64,000 bases of DNA from Corynespora cassiicola (taxonomy: Eukaryota > Ascomycota > Dothideomycetes > Pleosporales > Corynesporascaceae): assembly GCA_022059125.1 (NCBI GenBank), contig JAEUWY010000005.1, forward strand, positions 186,001-250,000, written 5' to 3'. Under the pieces are notes generated by a model that was not told the origin of the DNA, ran no database searches, and worked only from the letters and a program-made list of their open reading frames with translations. Positions within the stretch are counted from its first letter, which is position 1, and each line of letters opens with the position of its first letter. The position numbers and the translations under genes are program-made. Shown piece after piece: positions 1 to 9,920 of the stretch.

Positions 1-1
1 A

Positions 2-706
2 GTGGTTTCCCTGCCATTCCTCGTCGGAAATCATCTTGCCCAGCCTGTTTCACGAGTTCAATCCAAGTCCAGTCGAGGGTGGTTGAGAGAACGGTTGCAG
101 TTGAACATTATTGATACAAACTCTGCAGTTGGACATGCAGATGATCATGTCTGGGCTGTTGCAAGTTGTGTCAAAGATAGTGCAACCAGGCTTTCTGAAC
201 TTCTACCCAAGGTCTTTCCAGAAACTAAGAAGATGTCCGTACTCCACAGCCATGATCTTAGCATTTCAAATATCCTCATTAATTCCGAGGGTGATGTTGC
301 CGGAGTTCTCGACTGGAAATGTATTCACACGGCACCTCTCTGGTTTGCCTGCCAAGTGCCCGAATTTCTGTGCAGCAGAAATCGTGATGCGCTGCCTTTG
401 AAATCTTTCTATGTGTACCAAGATGACAATATGGCGGAGGGGTTGAACGATTTATATTGGGAGCATCTGGAAGAGTACCAGAAGACGTGTCTGAGGGTAT
501 TTTTCTTCGAAGAGATGGGTCGTGTTCTTTCCGAATGTGTGGAAATTTATCATTCCAGCAAGTTGAAGGTAAATTTTGAACTGGCAATACAGGTCGTCGA
601 CAGTGAATTTGTTTACAAGGGGAGACCTTGGGTTGGATCGAAGAAGTGGGGCAAGGTAAGACACCGCGAGACCTGTAGGTGTGTCGTGGTGGCAGGTATC
701 TTGTGA
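2..706 (+). CDS. APH-like phosphotransferase family protein, 3' part (5' end outside window)
   Basis: The open frame enters from the left edge and ends at a TGA at 704-706, so the listed start is only where the window begins. It resembles the fungal aminoglycoside-phosphotransferase-like kinase fold (APH/choline kinase superfamily). A catalytic-loop motif HSHDLSISNILI lies near residue 83. It is followed by a GVLDWK metal-binding motif, then a PLWFACQVPEFL stretch and YWEHLEEY, in the order usual for the large fungal APH-like family. The N-terminal ATP-binding lobe is missing from the window. Both key aspartates (catalytic loop and DW motif) are present, so this part looks intact. A GT at 656-657 could be a donor, but the unspliced frame ends near the usual family length, so no intron was assumed. 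The substrate of these fungal proteins is generally unknown; antibiotic resistance should not be inferred. Confidence 0.72.
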   Translation: MVSLPFLVGNHLAQPVSRVQSKSSRGWLRERLQLNIIDTNSAVGHADDHVWAVASCVKDSATRLSELLPKVFPETKKMSVLHSHDLSISNILINSEGDVAGVLDWKCIHTAPLWFACQVPEFLCSRNRDALPLKSFYVYQDDNMAEGLNDLYWEHLEEYQKTCLRVFFFEEMGRVLSECVEIYHSSKLKVNFELAIQVVDSEFVYKGRPWVGSKKWGKVRHRETCRCVVVAGIL

Positions 707-2747
707 TGACACTATATTTGCCATCTTAGCAAACGATAGGATAGAAAAATGTACATAACTCAGTATCGAAATACGGACTTCCCCCCGGCTCACACCTTTC
801 GACCATTACACAGCAGCTACCTGATGTTCTGTCGGCTCTACAACTAACTCTCCCAATTTTAAAAAGCTATGTAGCGCTAGATATTTTACCTAGAGCGAGG
901 ACTGTAAGAAGACGCGTCTCTACAGCTCTCTATATATTCGCTTACGTTCCCCTCTGGTGAAAAAAGGTACTCTGACAAAGGATCACAAGTCGACTACGAG
1001 ATGGAGAAAGCCTTGCAGGAGGATCTGATGCCGGGCAAGCTCGCCGAAAGAGTCTTTTTAGTGCCAAATATCGCTGGAAGAATTAAAATTTTGTCCGTGT
1101 ACAAGCTCTTAGCCGAAATTTGGATGAACTGTCAGGATGGAGGCGGTGACGGACAACTGGGATGAGCATGCCAAAATGTTGGTGGCCTTGGGTCAAAATC
1201 CCTGACGCTAAGCCTAGAAGAAAACGGCCCCAACTCGACACCCATCCTCCCATCACAGACGAATGGAGTTCACTACCTATGCGCGTCTAAATTCCTCGTT
1301 GGCAGAGTTTGGTGAGGGGGAATTGGGGCTTAAAAATGGCCAGGGATAAAAATAGGACCAAGCATCCCTATTCGGTGATTTTATGACCTGGTCGACATAA
1401 CGTGAGCGACACAGGTAGCCGCAGGGCTGCATGCAGGTAGACATCATCAACCGTTGTCAGGCCTTCTCACTTCAACACCACGATGGTTGGTCATTGTATG
1501 GTCCGCGTCAGAATGTTGCTGTAATCACGCGCATAGCATGCGGCCCCCGCCTCCCGTCTCACTGCATCGAAGACGCCCGCGATATCCGTTCATGACAATG
1601 TCCACAACCATGTAGACTTTGGTTGGAACATACGACGCTCACGTCTCGAGGCCCCACGCATCACGACTGCCTCACCAAAGCGACTTCGGCGAGGACTGGA
1701 CGCCTCGTCCGAACGCTCTGCATAAGTGCGTTGTCCAACGAGATGGGCCTCGAGCCGAGCACAGCCCCAGGTGCGGCGCCCTCGCCTCCAGATCATTCCA
1801 CTCATTTCGTCTTGTTAGCGCAGGTGGCGAAGCGACAGAGCGGAGATATCTTGGATACCAGCACGATCCTTCAGATCCACACTCGCGCAAGGATCGCCAT
1901 CTTCTTCGCAAGTGGGCATGTAGACTTGTAGCGAAACCAAGAGAAGGGAGTTTGTTGTCGCACTCTCAACCTATCGTGTATTCGCTGGTTTTCTTTTCCT
2001 CCGAGCTGAAGACCGTCATGCAGGAACTCAGCCGCACAATCTACAAACAGCAATAGCAAGAGAAGTGGCTTCCACGGGTTTTTCAAACGTCCATTGACTG
2101 GTCTGTTTCCTGCGTTGTTCTTGCAGGGCCGATTACCTAGCGGTTGGGTTCTGTGTCTTAGGCCGTCTCTGCCACCGCCCCCAAACCAGGCAGCATTGTT
2201 GCTTATTCCTCTGGAGGCTAGTGAGTGTTTACGCTCTTGCCCAAGCTCAAAACGATTCGTCCATTCAATCGCCAAACCTTGGAATGTGCAATGAGATCCG
2301 TGGGCGGGACCGCTGGCGACCTCCAGTCATGCATGAGTCGTGTGCGTGTCAAACCGAGATCCCCACACGGGCGGCGAGGCTGAGTTGCAAAACTGACATG
2401 AAGCTGGACGCCTTTTCTCTAAATCTATTCTCAAGACATGGCCCGCCCGTGTTCGTATTTGGTAGGTTTCATTTCGCAAAAATGTATATCTTGTCCAGTC
2501 CCTGGATATCCTTTATCCCGTGGTTTCTACAAAACATCGAGTTCTGCAAAGTACAAAAAGAAGTTATACTTTCTCGAGCAGTACCAGAAAATCAGCTGCA
2601 CATGGCATAGCTATTTGCTCGTACTTTCTATAGCGCCATCAGCCTCCGTCCTCAGCTGAACCACATCGACGACCCGGCTACATCTACTCCCGCCCGCCCC
2701 AGTCAGTCCATTGAGTCTATCACAATCATCAACTACCATCATTCACC
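707..2747. other. Intergenic region, no gene recognised
   Basis: About 2.0 kb between the APH-like gene and the small membrane-protein gene. The first half is relatively AT-rich and holds a short unconvincing frame at 1001-1165 (54 codons). The other open frames here are short, overlap one another on both strands and show no family motif. The last 100 bases before 2748 are CA/CT-rich, as expected for a 5' leader. Confidence 0.5.
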
Positions 2748-3398
2748 ATGGCCCCAACACCAGTGGACAATAACTCTACCCCTCAGCCCACTGAACTGCC
2801 CAAGGGTAACGCATGGGGAACCGCTGGGATAGTGGCCGTATCCATCTTTGGCTTCTTCGTCGTCGCCCTCACAGCCACCCTCATCGGATTCTACCTGCAC
2901 CGAAGATCCGAGCGCAACAAGCTCCCACCGCAAAACCGCCCAACATCATACCACCCCTTCCGCACCAGCAGCGACAAGAGCGGCCTCCTCGCCAACGCAG
3001 CCCCCAGCCCCGAAAACGACAAGGCCGTCATGTTCGCCCGCGAACGCGATTCCAGCGTCTCCCTCGTTGTCAACACGAACCTGCACCACGGCAAGATCGA
3101 CAGGCGCGTGAGTGTGGAGACGCCCTCCCTTATCCCGCTGCACGTCACGCCCGCCGACGAGACGCACAACCCCATGGACGGATCGTCGACCCCGAGCGGA
3201 GGCAGTGGCGTGAGCAACGGGAGCAGCAGGTTCAGCCGGGGGAGCATAGCGCTGAGTCCGGTGCCACTGGAGGGTGGGGATCTGGGCTCAAGGACCAGGG
3301 CGAGGAGTACGAGCACGTCTAGTGTGCGGTACTATAGCAATACGCCGACGGAAGTTGCGCCACAGATTCCGAAGATTGTACATACGCCGTCGCAGTGA
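2748..3398 (+). CDS. Small single-pass membrane protein, fungal hypothetical
   Basis: A 216-residue uninterrupted frame with a good fungal start context (TTCACCATGG). Residues 1-22 are polar and rich in N, T and P. Residues about 24-47 form one strongly hydrophobic helix (GTAGIVAVSIFGFFVVALTA, then TLIGFYL), followed at once by a basic HRRSER stop-transfer sequence. The rest is a low-complexity Ser/Pro/Thr-rich tail with several RxS and SP sites. There is no cleavable signal peptide and no catalytic motif. The layout (short outside, one helix, long disordered cytoplasmic tail) is typical of uncharacterised fungal surface or sensor-like proteins. I recognise no named family, and no function is proposed. 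Confidence 0.7.
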   Translation: MAPTPVDNNSTPQPTELPKGNAWGTAGIVAVSIFGFFVVALTATLIGFYLHRRSERNKLPPQNRPTSYHPFRTSSDKSGLLANAAPSPENDKAVMFARERDSSVSLVVNTNLHHGKIDRRVSVETPSLIPLHVTPADETHNPMDGSSTPSGGSGVSNGSSRFSRGSIALSPVPLEGGDLGSRTRARSTSTSSVRYYSNTPTEVAPQIPKIVHTPSQ

Positions 3399-4433
3399 GC
3401 GATAGAGGGGATGCGCACGAATGCTGACGCCGCACATTGGGGCTTGTTGGGCCGTGGCTCCGAGGGAGGCATACCATTCTCACTAGGACGCGACATTTAC
3501 GCCTACGAGGGACGAAGAAAGGGAGAAGTTGTGCGTATATCCATGTGCCTGGCTTCATTCTGTCCGACTGTTACGGCCTTGCTCGCGCTCCGCTCCTCCA
3601 AAGTCGCGCAACTCACTCTTATCTTGCCATCGCGTTTTGTTTTCTATTTTTCTTTTTGCATATTTTCAAATTCCCCATTCAGCGTCTCCTTGTTTCTACT
3701 CTTCTGCTTCACCAGCGCTCAGTAAATACCCATCGTTTACCTCGTATCTGATGGCCTTACCCTCAGCTCCTGCGTCGTGCCGCGAGCAGTCGAGCCGAGC
3801 CAAACATCAAACAAATGCAAAGACATTTCCAACCTCGAATCATAGAAAGAGCACATACACGCGCGCGCGACAGAGACGAATCCGCCCTTGCTATCCTATG
3901 CCATCCGCCTTCCGGCCATGTGAAACTATCCACAGCCCCGAACCTTCGCCCAAGCTCCTTGATTTGATCTTGACTAACATTTCTGCCGCAGCCTCCTCAG
4001 CCTCTCATACCAATCTCCACAGCTATGACAGACACAGAAACATTGTGGAAGGGGAAAAAAGGAAGCAAGTGTTCAGATGACTAACGAGGTCTCGTGCCAA
4101 AAGTCAGCCTTCCCTCGCCGCACACGCGCCGCCCCGTGCCGCATCGTAGAACGCAGGGATGCAGCTGGATCTGAGTCTGGAGTTTTGCATGCTATACCGA
4201 CCCTCTGATATCCGGGTCGTGGCTGGGTTGGGATGGTCTGAGTTGGAATGGGGTGGGGCCGTCACAGAATGGAGTGCATCGCCACAGGAACAAGCCCAAG
4301 AGCGCTCGGACAGAGGGGCAAGGTCAGTTGAGATTACATTACGGTCGATATTGGAAACGCATCCGACTAATCAACGAAGCCTAACGCCGTGGCTTTCCAC
4401 CGTCATATCGTAGCATCCAAGTGAATTAATTGT
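3399..4433. other. Intergenic region between membrane-protein gene and APH pseudogene
   Basis: About 1.0 kb. The first part is probably the 3' UTR of the upstream gene. A T/C-rich stretch lies at 3640-3720. Open frames of up to 183 codons exist but are compositionally odd and match nothing. No regulatory element could be assigned. Confidence 0.5.
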
Positions 4434-6130
4434 TCAAGTTCCAAAAGGCCAAACCTTCTCCCAAACCTCTCTCTCCTGCTCAGTGCTAGCAAATTCATGG
4501 ATAACCTGGGGCTTGATCTGCACTAATACGTCTAGAGTCTCCTCATATTTCTCTGGGCTTACTATTCCATAGTCAGGGAATAACTCGTCCAAATGCTCCC
4601 TGACTGCACGCATTGCATCCATACCGCGTATCACGCCGCCAGTATTAGCCTCAATCTCTTCCAGTTCCTTGGTTGAAAACTAGAGTGGAAAAGCCGAGCC
4701 CATAGCTCCAGGGAGGATGTCCCACGTTTCCTCCAACTCGGCCATTAGGAGACTTTAGAATACCTCACCATCGAGGAGGAGATACCTTGCTGCGCGTAGA
4801 ATCATTTGGTTCGTCGTTTTTTGGAACTCAAGCGCAGCATAAAGTCGTGGGTTTAGGTAGTGAATCAGATAATTGTAGACAGTGCAGAATGATTGGTGAA
4901 AAATATAAAGTGTATGCGTGCATTTGTGCGTTTGCGTCGAGTTTGTCCATATTTTTCGGTAGCTCAGGCAGCTTTAGACTGAAGAAAGGCCGTCCATCAT
5001 ATCCCAGGATACCAGATTGGCAGAGATTCATGTAAAGAGGAGATAACTCAGTATTTTGCCAACCTATAAGTCCCACAACTTCGGTAGGGTCCGGAGAATT
5101 CACAAATATGTTAGCGCCACTTAGGTCGCCATGCCAGATGTGCGCTGATGCAATGGCTCGATCTATGGGTAAGAGGAACTTGATCAACTTGAGATAGCAT
5201 TTCAACGCCCTAAGCTTTCTTTTTTCTCTCGTCGGTTGGTGGGTTCCTGGGCCGATAATGGTGAATGGAGACTTGGGCAGGTGGTGAAGCTGGTTGATGC
5301 AGGCTATCTCTCGATTTCTAATTGCATTGTGATAGTCCTCTAAAGAGTTCCCTTTTACTTGTTAGTTAAAGGAGATCTTTCTTTAGATAGCAAATTATAT
5401 ATGGCTCTCTGTCAAAGTTGATAGTGGCTTTCCTTTATCTAATTACTTTACGTCCCGTAGATGGACCAATGGCAAATTTCTTATCTGTAATATTAGTCAC
5501 ATTTACATGGATGTACAGTGGCTCATTTCCAGATGTTTCGTCAAGATCCTTTGCGTAATACAGACTACCGTACTTTTTGAGAGGTCCAAGCTTTCTGGAA
5601 GTCAACAATCTTCTTGATAAGAGCAATTTGGTCTTCAACAATCATGCTTGGCCAAACACATTCTAGCGCGATTCCGGGAGCCTTTTCCATAATGATATAT
5701 TCTGCACCAACAGCATTCTCCTGGGCCTTGGACCTCCACGCTAGGACTCTGGGAACAGGGGTTTTGAGAACGTTACGTGCCTGCAGTGTGTTAGTTAAAG
5801 CACTTGGCCGCAATAGCTCTCGAGACGATTCATACAAAATCTATTGTCGCAACTTCGCTTGCAGTAGTAAAATGAGCTAAACCTGCATTTTGACAAGGAA
5901 CTTTGGCCACAACCTGAGATCCATTCCCCATAGTTAGAAGCATACTCTTGTTGAACAGGCCATCAGGATACTTCTCAATGCTAACGCATGATTCCTCTCC
6001 GATAGCTTCGGCGGCGCAACGAGCTAACTCGCTGGTATTGAAATAAACTTGGCGCTGTGACCTCTCATATTCATCATCAAAAACGAAGCGACCTCTAGTG
6101 TAGCTGAAAAGATCACTGTTATACTTCAGG
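4434..6130 (-). pseudogene. Decayed AIM9-like APH-family phosphotransferase gene
   Basis: Read on the minus strand, family motifs occur in the correct order but in several frames. SDLFSYTRGRFVFDDEYE comes first (about 6117-6065), then SIEKYPDGLFNKSMLLTM, an intron with CTAAC and AG (about 5833-5784), TPVPRVLAW, GAEYIIMEKAPG, YGSLYYAKDLD, GPSTGRK, then LWHGDLSGANIF-type (HIWHGDLSGANIFV) and VVGLIGWQ, ending in IRGMDAMR...WEKVWPFGT. Lesions: a +1 shift in an A5 run (T5 at 5574-5578 on the plus strand); an in-frame TAA at 5435-5437; a second intron that keeps its CTAAC...AG end but has no GT donor; a +1 shift near 4849-4852; two more in-frame stops (TAA then TAG) between 4780 and 4679. The metal-binding Asp of the usual IDWQ motif is Gly here (GGT). 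The C-terminal coding stretch still ends at 4434. This is a recent enough pseudogene to align along its length but cannot encode an active kinase. Confidence 0.88.
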
Positions 6131-6195
6131 TCTGTCTGAGTAAGCCACACGATCAACGCTTCTTGTACGGGACAATTTACCAGGAAGCAACGCTC

Positions 6196-6675
6196 ATGAG
6201 ACTGGCGGAGTAGAATGACAACGACGCCAAGATCGGGTCGCGTCTCGACATCGGCGAGATGGTCGTCAAGGAGGACGGCAAGGGGTACCGTCGGTACATG
6301 TTCCAGCCCAACAAGGAGACTGCCACAAGGTGTGGGCGAGGGCGGATCTGGATTTGTCCTTGGCCAAGGTGGATGGCAAGGGGGCGGTTTTGAAGTTTTT
6401 GGGGGGGATTTGAGGGTGGATTTGGTGGAGAGAGAGGGTGAGGAAAGGGAAGGGGTGATGGAGGCTTTGAAAAAGAAAAAGGGTGGTGGTGAAGGGGCGA
6501 CGGGGACTTTTTGCAAAAGAAGAAGAGTAGTGAACGAGTCACGGAAGCTACCTTGAAAAAGAAGAAGAATAGTGAATCAGTGACGGAAACATTTTCAAAG
6601 AAGAAAAAGGATAAGAAGAAGAAGGTTAGTACAGGGATGATAGAAAGCTGTAGTGGAGGAGAAGAATCAGGGTAG
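6196..6675 (+). pseudogene. Unidentified coding remnant with lysine-rich repeat tail
   Basis: Protein-like sequence occurs in more than one plus-strand frame. From an ATG at 6196 the frame reads MRLAE, a TAG (6211-6213), then a polar stretch NDNDAKIGSRLDIGEMVVKE continuing to YRRYMFQPNKET (to about 6325). The next plausible coding is in another frame (VWARADLDLSLAKVDGKG, about 6330-6390). A lysine-rich tail with a 14-residue repeat follows (6514-6597) and ends at a TAG at 6673-6675. The amino-acid pattern looks like real former coding sequence, but stops and frame changes interrupt it. I do not recognise the family; a lysine-rich tail of this kind is common in nucleolar proteins, but that is only a guess. 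It starts about 65 bp from the 5' end of the APH pseudogene, in divergent orientation. Confidence 0.45.
6514..6597 (+). repeat. Two tandem 42-nt units encoding K3-4/SSE/VTE repeats
   Basis: Unit 1 (6514-6555) reads QKKKSSERVTEATL and unit 2 (6556-6597) reads KKKKNSESVTETFS, followed by a partial KKKKDKKKK. The two units are diverged at DNA level but keep period and frame, which supports former coding function of the surrounding remnant. Confidence 0.65.
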
Positions 6676-6960
6676 TGAAGAAATAATGGGAGCCTTGTTG
6701 AAGGATCTGGGGAATTAGGGTGGTGATGGACTAATGGGAGCTTTGTTGCAATGGAGCTATTTACTCATGTATACTACGATTTCCTTTCCTTAGATACCCT
6801 GGGTTTGTTCACATAGCCCTCCATATGTTGCTCTAGATGAATATTACGAATTAGTTAACCACTGACCTAAGAAGACGTGAAAAATAGGGAATCACAACGG
6901 TACGAGAATCACCAGCTACTAAGCCAAAACCCGCTCATTTTTTTTGACGAGCCTGCTTAA

Positions 6961-6976
6961 CCCCCCCCCCCCCCCC
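6961..6976. repeat. Poly-C tract (16 C)
   Basis: Sixteen consecutive cytosines directly after GCTTAA. The length may be uncertain in assembly because homopolymers of this kind are error-prone. Confidence 0.9.
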
Positions 6977-7056
6977 AAGCTCAGATATACACCACAGCAT
7001 AGCCTTTTTCAAACCAGAAGAGCTCATTGTGGAGCCGACAGAGCATTAAACAGCTG

Positions 7057-7079
7057 TTTTTTTTTTTTAAAAAAAAAAA
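7057..7079. repeat. T12 followed directly by A11 (homopolymer inverted repeat)
   Basis: Twelve T at 7057-7068 are followed without a spacer by eleven A at 7069-7079. It could fold back on itself or simply be slippage-generated. Confidence 0.9.
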
Positions 7080-7315
7080 CGCCCGACATCAGAGCCGGGG
7101 GAAAGACTATAGACATCACAGAAGCCAACCCCGACACCAGTCAAAGAAAACATGACCCTCTATTTTTAATAATCCGCTAACCTGGATATCAAGGAAAACA
7201 AAGCCTCGGGCCGAATTCCCAACTATACACATGCTATCTATTCATTCGAACAAACGACCTCCATGCTCTTTGCCCATATGACCATGCCAAACGCCGTGTC
7301 CACGTCACCGCACGC

Positions 7316-9292
7316 TCAAGCAGAAGCAGCAGCGGCAGTCCGATCCGCTAGCTCCGTCTTCTGCCTCGCGAACCTGCTCTTGAGCTCCTCGACCAGATTC
7401 ACCTTCTCCACCTCGATGCCGTCCTTCTCGGGGTGACCGTCGGGGAGACCCATCTCCTTGATCTTGACCTTGCCGGCCTTGAGCTCATCCTCGCCTAGGA
7501 TGACGGCCCACGGCACCTTTCCGTTCTCAGCTGCTTTGAACTGGTTCTGGAGCTTGGGCTTCTGCTTCCACAGGTACTCGGCCTTGATACCCGCGTCCCA
7601 GAGCGATTTGGTGATTGCCATTCTCTCGGGGAGCAGACCGGTGAACTCCTTTCCGCCACCAAACGCCATAACGAAAACGTCAACTTCAGTCGGTCGGAGA
7701 ATCTGGGAGGTGTCCAACCGGGACTTGGTAATACTGAAGATGCGGTCTACACCGAAGGAGATACCGACGCAGGGGATGGGCTTTCCGCTGAACATGCCTA
7801 CAAGCTCGTCGTACCTGCCTCCAGCGGCAACGGAGCCGACGCCGAGCGTGGGGTCGTTGGAACGGTCCTCATCCGGATCAGCGCTCTTCTTTTGCTTCTT
7901 CTCCTTCTTAGCAACGTCCTTGCTTGCTGCGGATGGCGCGGAGCCTTCGGTGACGACCTCGTAAATCACACCGGTGCTATAGTCGATCAGCAAAAACGCC
8001 TGTTAATTGAGTATCGGTCACGTACTAGTAGTCAAGACCACGAGCCAACGACATATCGATGGAGAGGGAGGGGAGAACGTCGTAGATCTCGAGGTAGTCG
8101 CAAAGGAGAGCCATGTCGGCCAGACCCTTTGTTGCGGATTCGTTGGCCTTGACTTCGTCCAGTCCTTGGAGCTTGGTGACGACCTCGCGTCCGCCCTTTA
8201 GCTGAACATAGGTCCAGATCTTGTCGGCAACGGCAGGGTCCAGTCCCTTGTCCTCGACCATCTCGCGTCGGACCTCTTCCCAAGGTGACTGCACAAGTTA
8301 GCTAGGCCCGTCTCTGCAACCAGTCACGGCTCACCTTGTCCAGCTTGTCCACGGCGCTGCTAATGGTCCTGATCTTGTCCTCTGGGACACCGCAGATCTG
8401 GAAGATACCGTCGAGGATCTTCCTGTGATTTATCTTGATCGTGTATTTGCCCTTCCAGCCCGGAAGCTCCTCAAAAATCTCCTTGATTATCCGCAAAATT
8501 TCGGCGTCGGGAAGCATAGAGTCGTACTGGCCCGCAATATCGAAATCGCACTGGTAAAACTCCCTCATGCGACCCTTTGTCATTGCGGGCTGATCTCGTC
8601 GGTAGACCTTGGCAATGTGGTATCGTTTGATGTTCTGGATCGCATTCTGGGCGCAGAAGCGGGCAAAGGGCACGGTCAGATCGTAACGGAGGGAGCAGAT
8701 CTCGCCGCCCTGGTCGGCCAGGTCGTAGATGAGCTTGCTGTCTTCGCCATATTTTCCGGTGAGAGTTTCCCTGAGCTCGAAAACGGGCCTGCATCGTGTC
8801 AGCGGTGGAGCGCGTGCGGGGGAGGTGGTTTGAGCCGTACGTATCTATCGTGACACCGCCGTGACGTCTAGAGTAAGGTTAGAATAATCCCCATACCACA
8901 GGTCAAGCTGGCGACTTACTTGAAGACTTCAGTAATAGTAGAGAAGATCTGTTCGCGCAGCACCACATCTGTGCCCTCCCCTATGATAAAATCAGCAGAC
9001 GTCATGGGACGCAAAGGTAGAGCGTACAATCGCGCGTGCCCTTGGGCGTCTTCAATTGAAAGTTTCCCTTCTTTTCCTTGCCCATGTCGTCGGATCGTGA
9101 GTCGTGTGCGCGGCGGCGGGGTGTAGTGGTGGAAAGTTTGCGGTCAAACCGCGTGTGTGTTGGCCAGAGAAAAGGCAACAGAGGTTGGAAGGGTTCGGAG
9201 GTGCAGAGCAAATTTCGGGTTCGGTGGCGTGAAGCTGCAAAGGCACCGAGACGCCTTAGGGTAAATTGCGAGGGCACTGGATGGTGGGGCAT
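7316..9292 (-). CDS. HTS1: Histidyl-tRNA synthetase, probable dual cytosolic/mitochondrial
   Basis: Charges tRNA-His with histidine (class II aminoacyl-tRNA synthetase). Proposed exons on the minus strand: 9292-9028, 8980-8920, 8867-8841, 8788-8335, 8288-8026, 7976-7316; 1731 nt, 576 residues, in frame throughout. The joins restore family motifs: [14 protein letters not shown] across intron 1, [18 protein letters not shown] across introns 2-3, and ARGLDYYTGVIYE across the last intron. Class II motif 2 ([10 protein letters not shown]), the histidine A motif (LARGLDYYTG), [10 protein letters not shown] and motif 3 (GISFGVDRI) are all present, followed by the C-terminal anticodon-binding domain. 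The long start at 9292 gives an Arg/Ser-rich acid-poor leader suited to mitochondrial import. An in-frame ATG at 9085-9083 ([19 protein letters not shown]) gives the cytosolic form, as known for yeast HTS1. Exon 3 is only 27 nt. Confidence 0.95.
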
Positions 9293-9920
9293 GGATGGCG
9301 GGGTGACTCAAAAATGTTGTATGCATCAGAGGACGGCTCTGGGAAACTCCGATCCTTGCCGTCATGCAGCGCACGTGACTTCACACCCGACTTCACTTGG
9401 GAGCACGACACGCGGGACGTGATTTTAAATCAAGCGAGGAGCTATTAATGAGCTCCTTTGTATAAGGAGCATAACTGTTGCTGTTCACCCGTTTCTGGGC
9501 AAGAGAATGGTACTAAAAGAGGGCGCGACACTTCCAAGTCTGCAGCCCATCAATCAAAAACTCCTTCGCTAATGCAAGAACGCCATCCAAGATGCCTTTT
9601 CGTGTGCTCAATCCAGCGGCGGCGTGTGCTGTATGAAATGATCCCGATGTTTCGATGATGAAGACGCAAGGAGAAGGTGTCTGGTACGACACGGACAAGG
9701 AAAATTACCATTACAGAGAATTAGACATCAATTTTTAGGGCTCAGAAAGTGAAGCTCGGCAACACGGAAGACGGTATGGTCTTTGAGGTTTGGATGTTGG
9801 ACATTGGGGGAGAGTCGGGGTCTGTGCTGGAATATTGCATGGCGGTGCAGGACTGCAGTGGCCTAAGAGAGGAAGATTAGCCCACAGCTCCCCTGAGAAT
9901 CGTTCGGACGGATTCCCAAG
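9293..9920. other. Promoter region of HTS1 / 3' flank of SSK2-type gene
   Basis: About 630 bp separating two minus-strand genes. It contains a Gcn4/CpcA-type site very near the long HTS1 start (listed separately). Short open frames here match nothing. Confidence 0.5.
9304..9310. promoter_or_regulatory. TGACTCA, Gcn4/CpcA-type cross-pathway control element
   Basis: Exact TGACTCA palindromic core lies 12 nt upstream of the long HTS1 ATG (9292) and 219 nt upstream of the internal ATG (9085). The factor Gcn4/CpcA/Cpc1 binds this heptamer upstream of amino-acid biosynthesis and aminoacyl-tRNA synthetase genes. A single 7-mer can occur by chance, but the gene it precedes is a known target class. 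Confidence 0.6.

Larger units (their letters stand above)
6676..7315. other. AT-rich intergenic segment with homopolymer tracts
   Basis: No gene seen. It marks the passage from the decayed left end to the housekeeping block. It holds a 16-base C run and an abutting T12/A11 tract, listed separately. The part nearest 7316 is the 3' flank of the histidyl-tRNA synthetase gene. Confidence 0.5.

Noticed and set aside
1001..1165. Possible last exon of the left-edge APH-like gene (MEKALQEDLMPGKLAE...)
   Set aside because: The left gene already reaches its usual family length before 706, no convincing acceptor precedes the segment, and the translation does not match the family's C-terminus as I know it.
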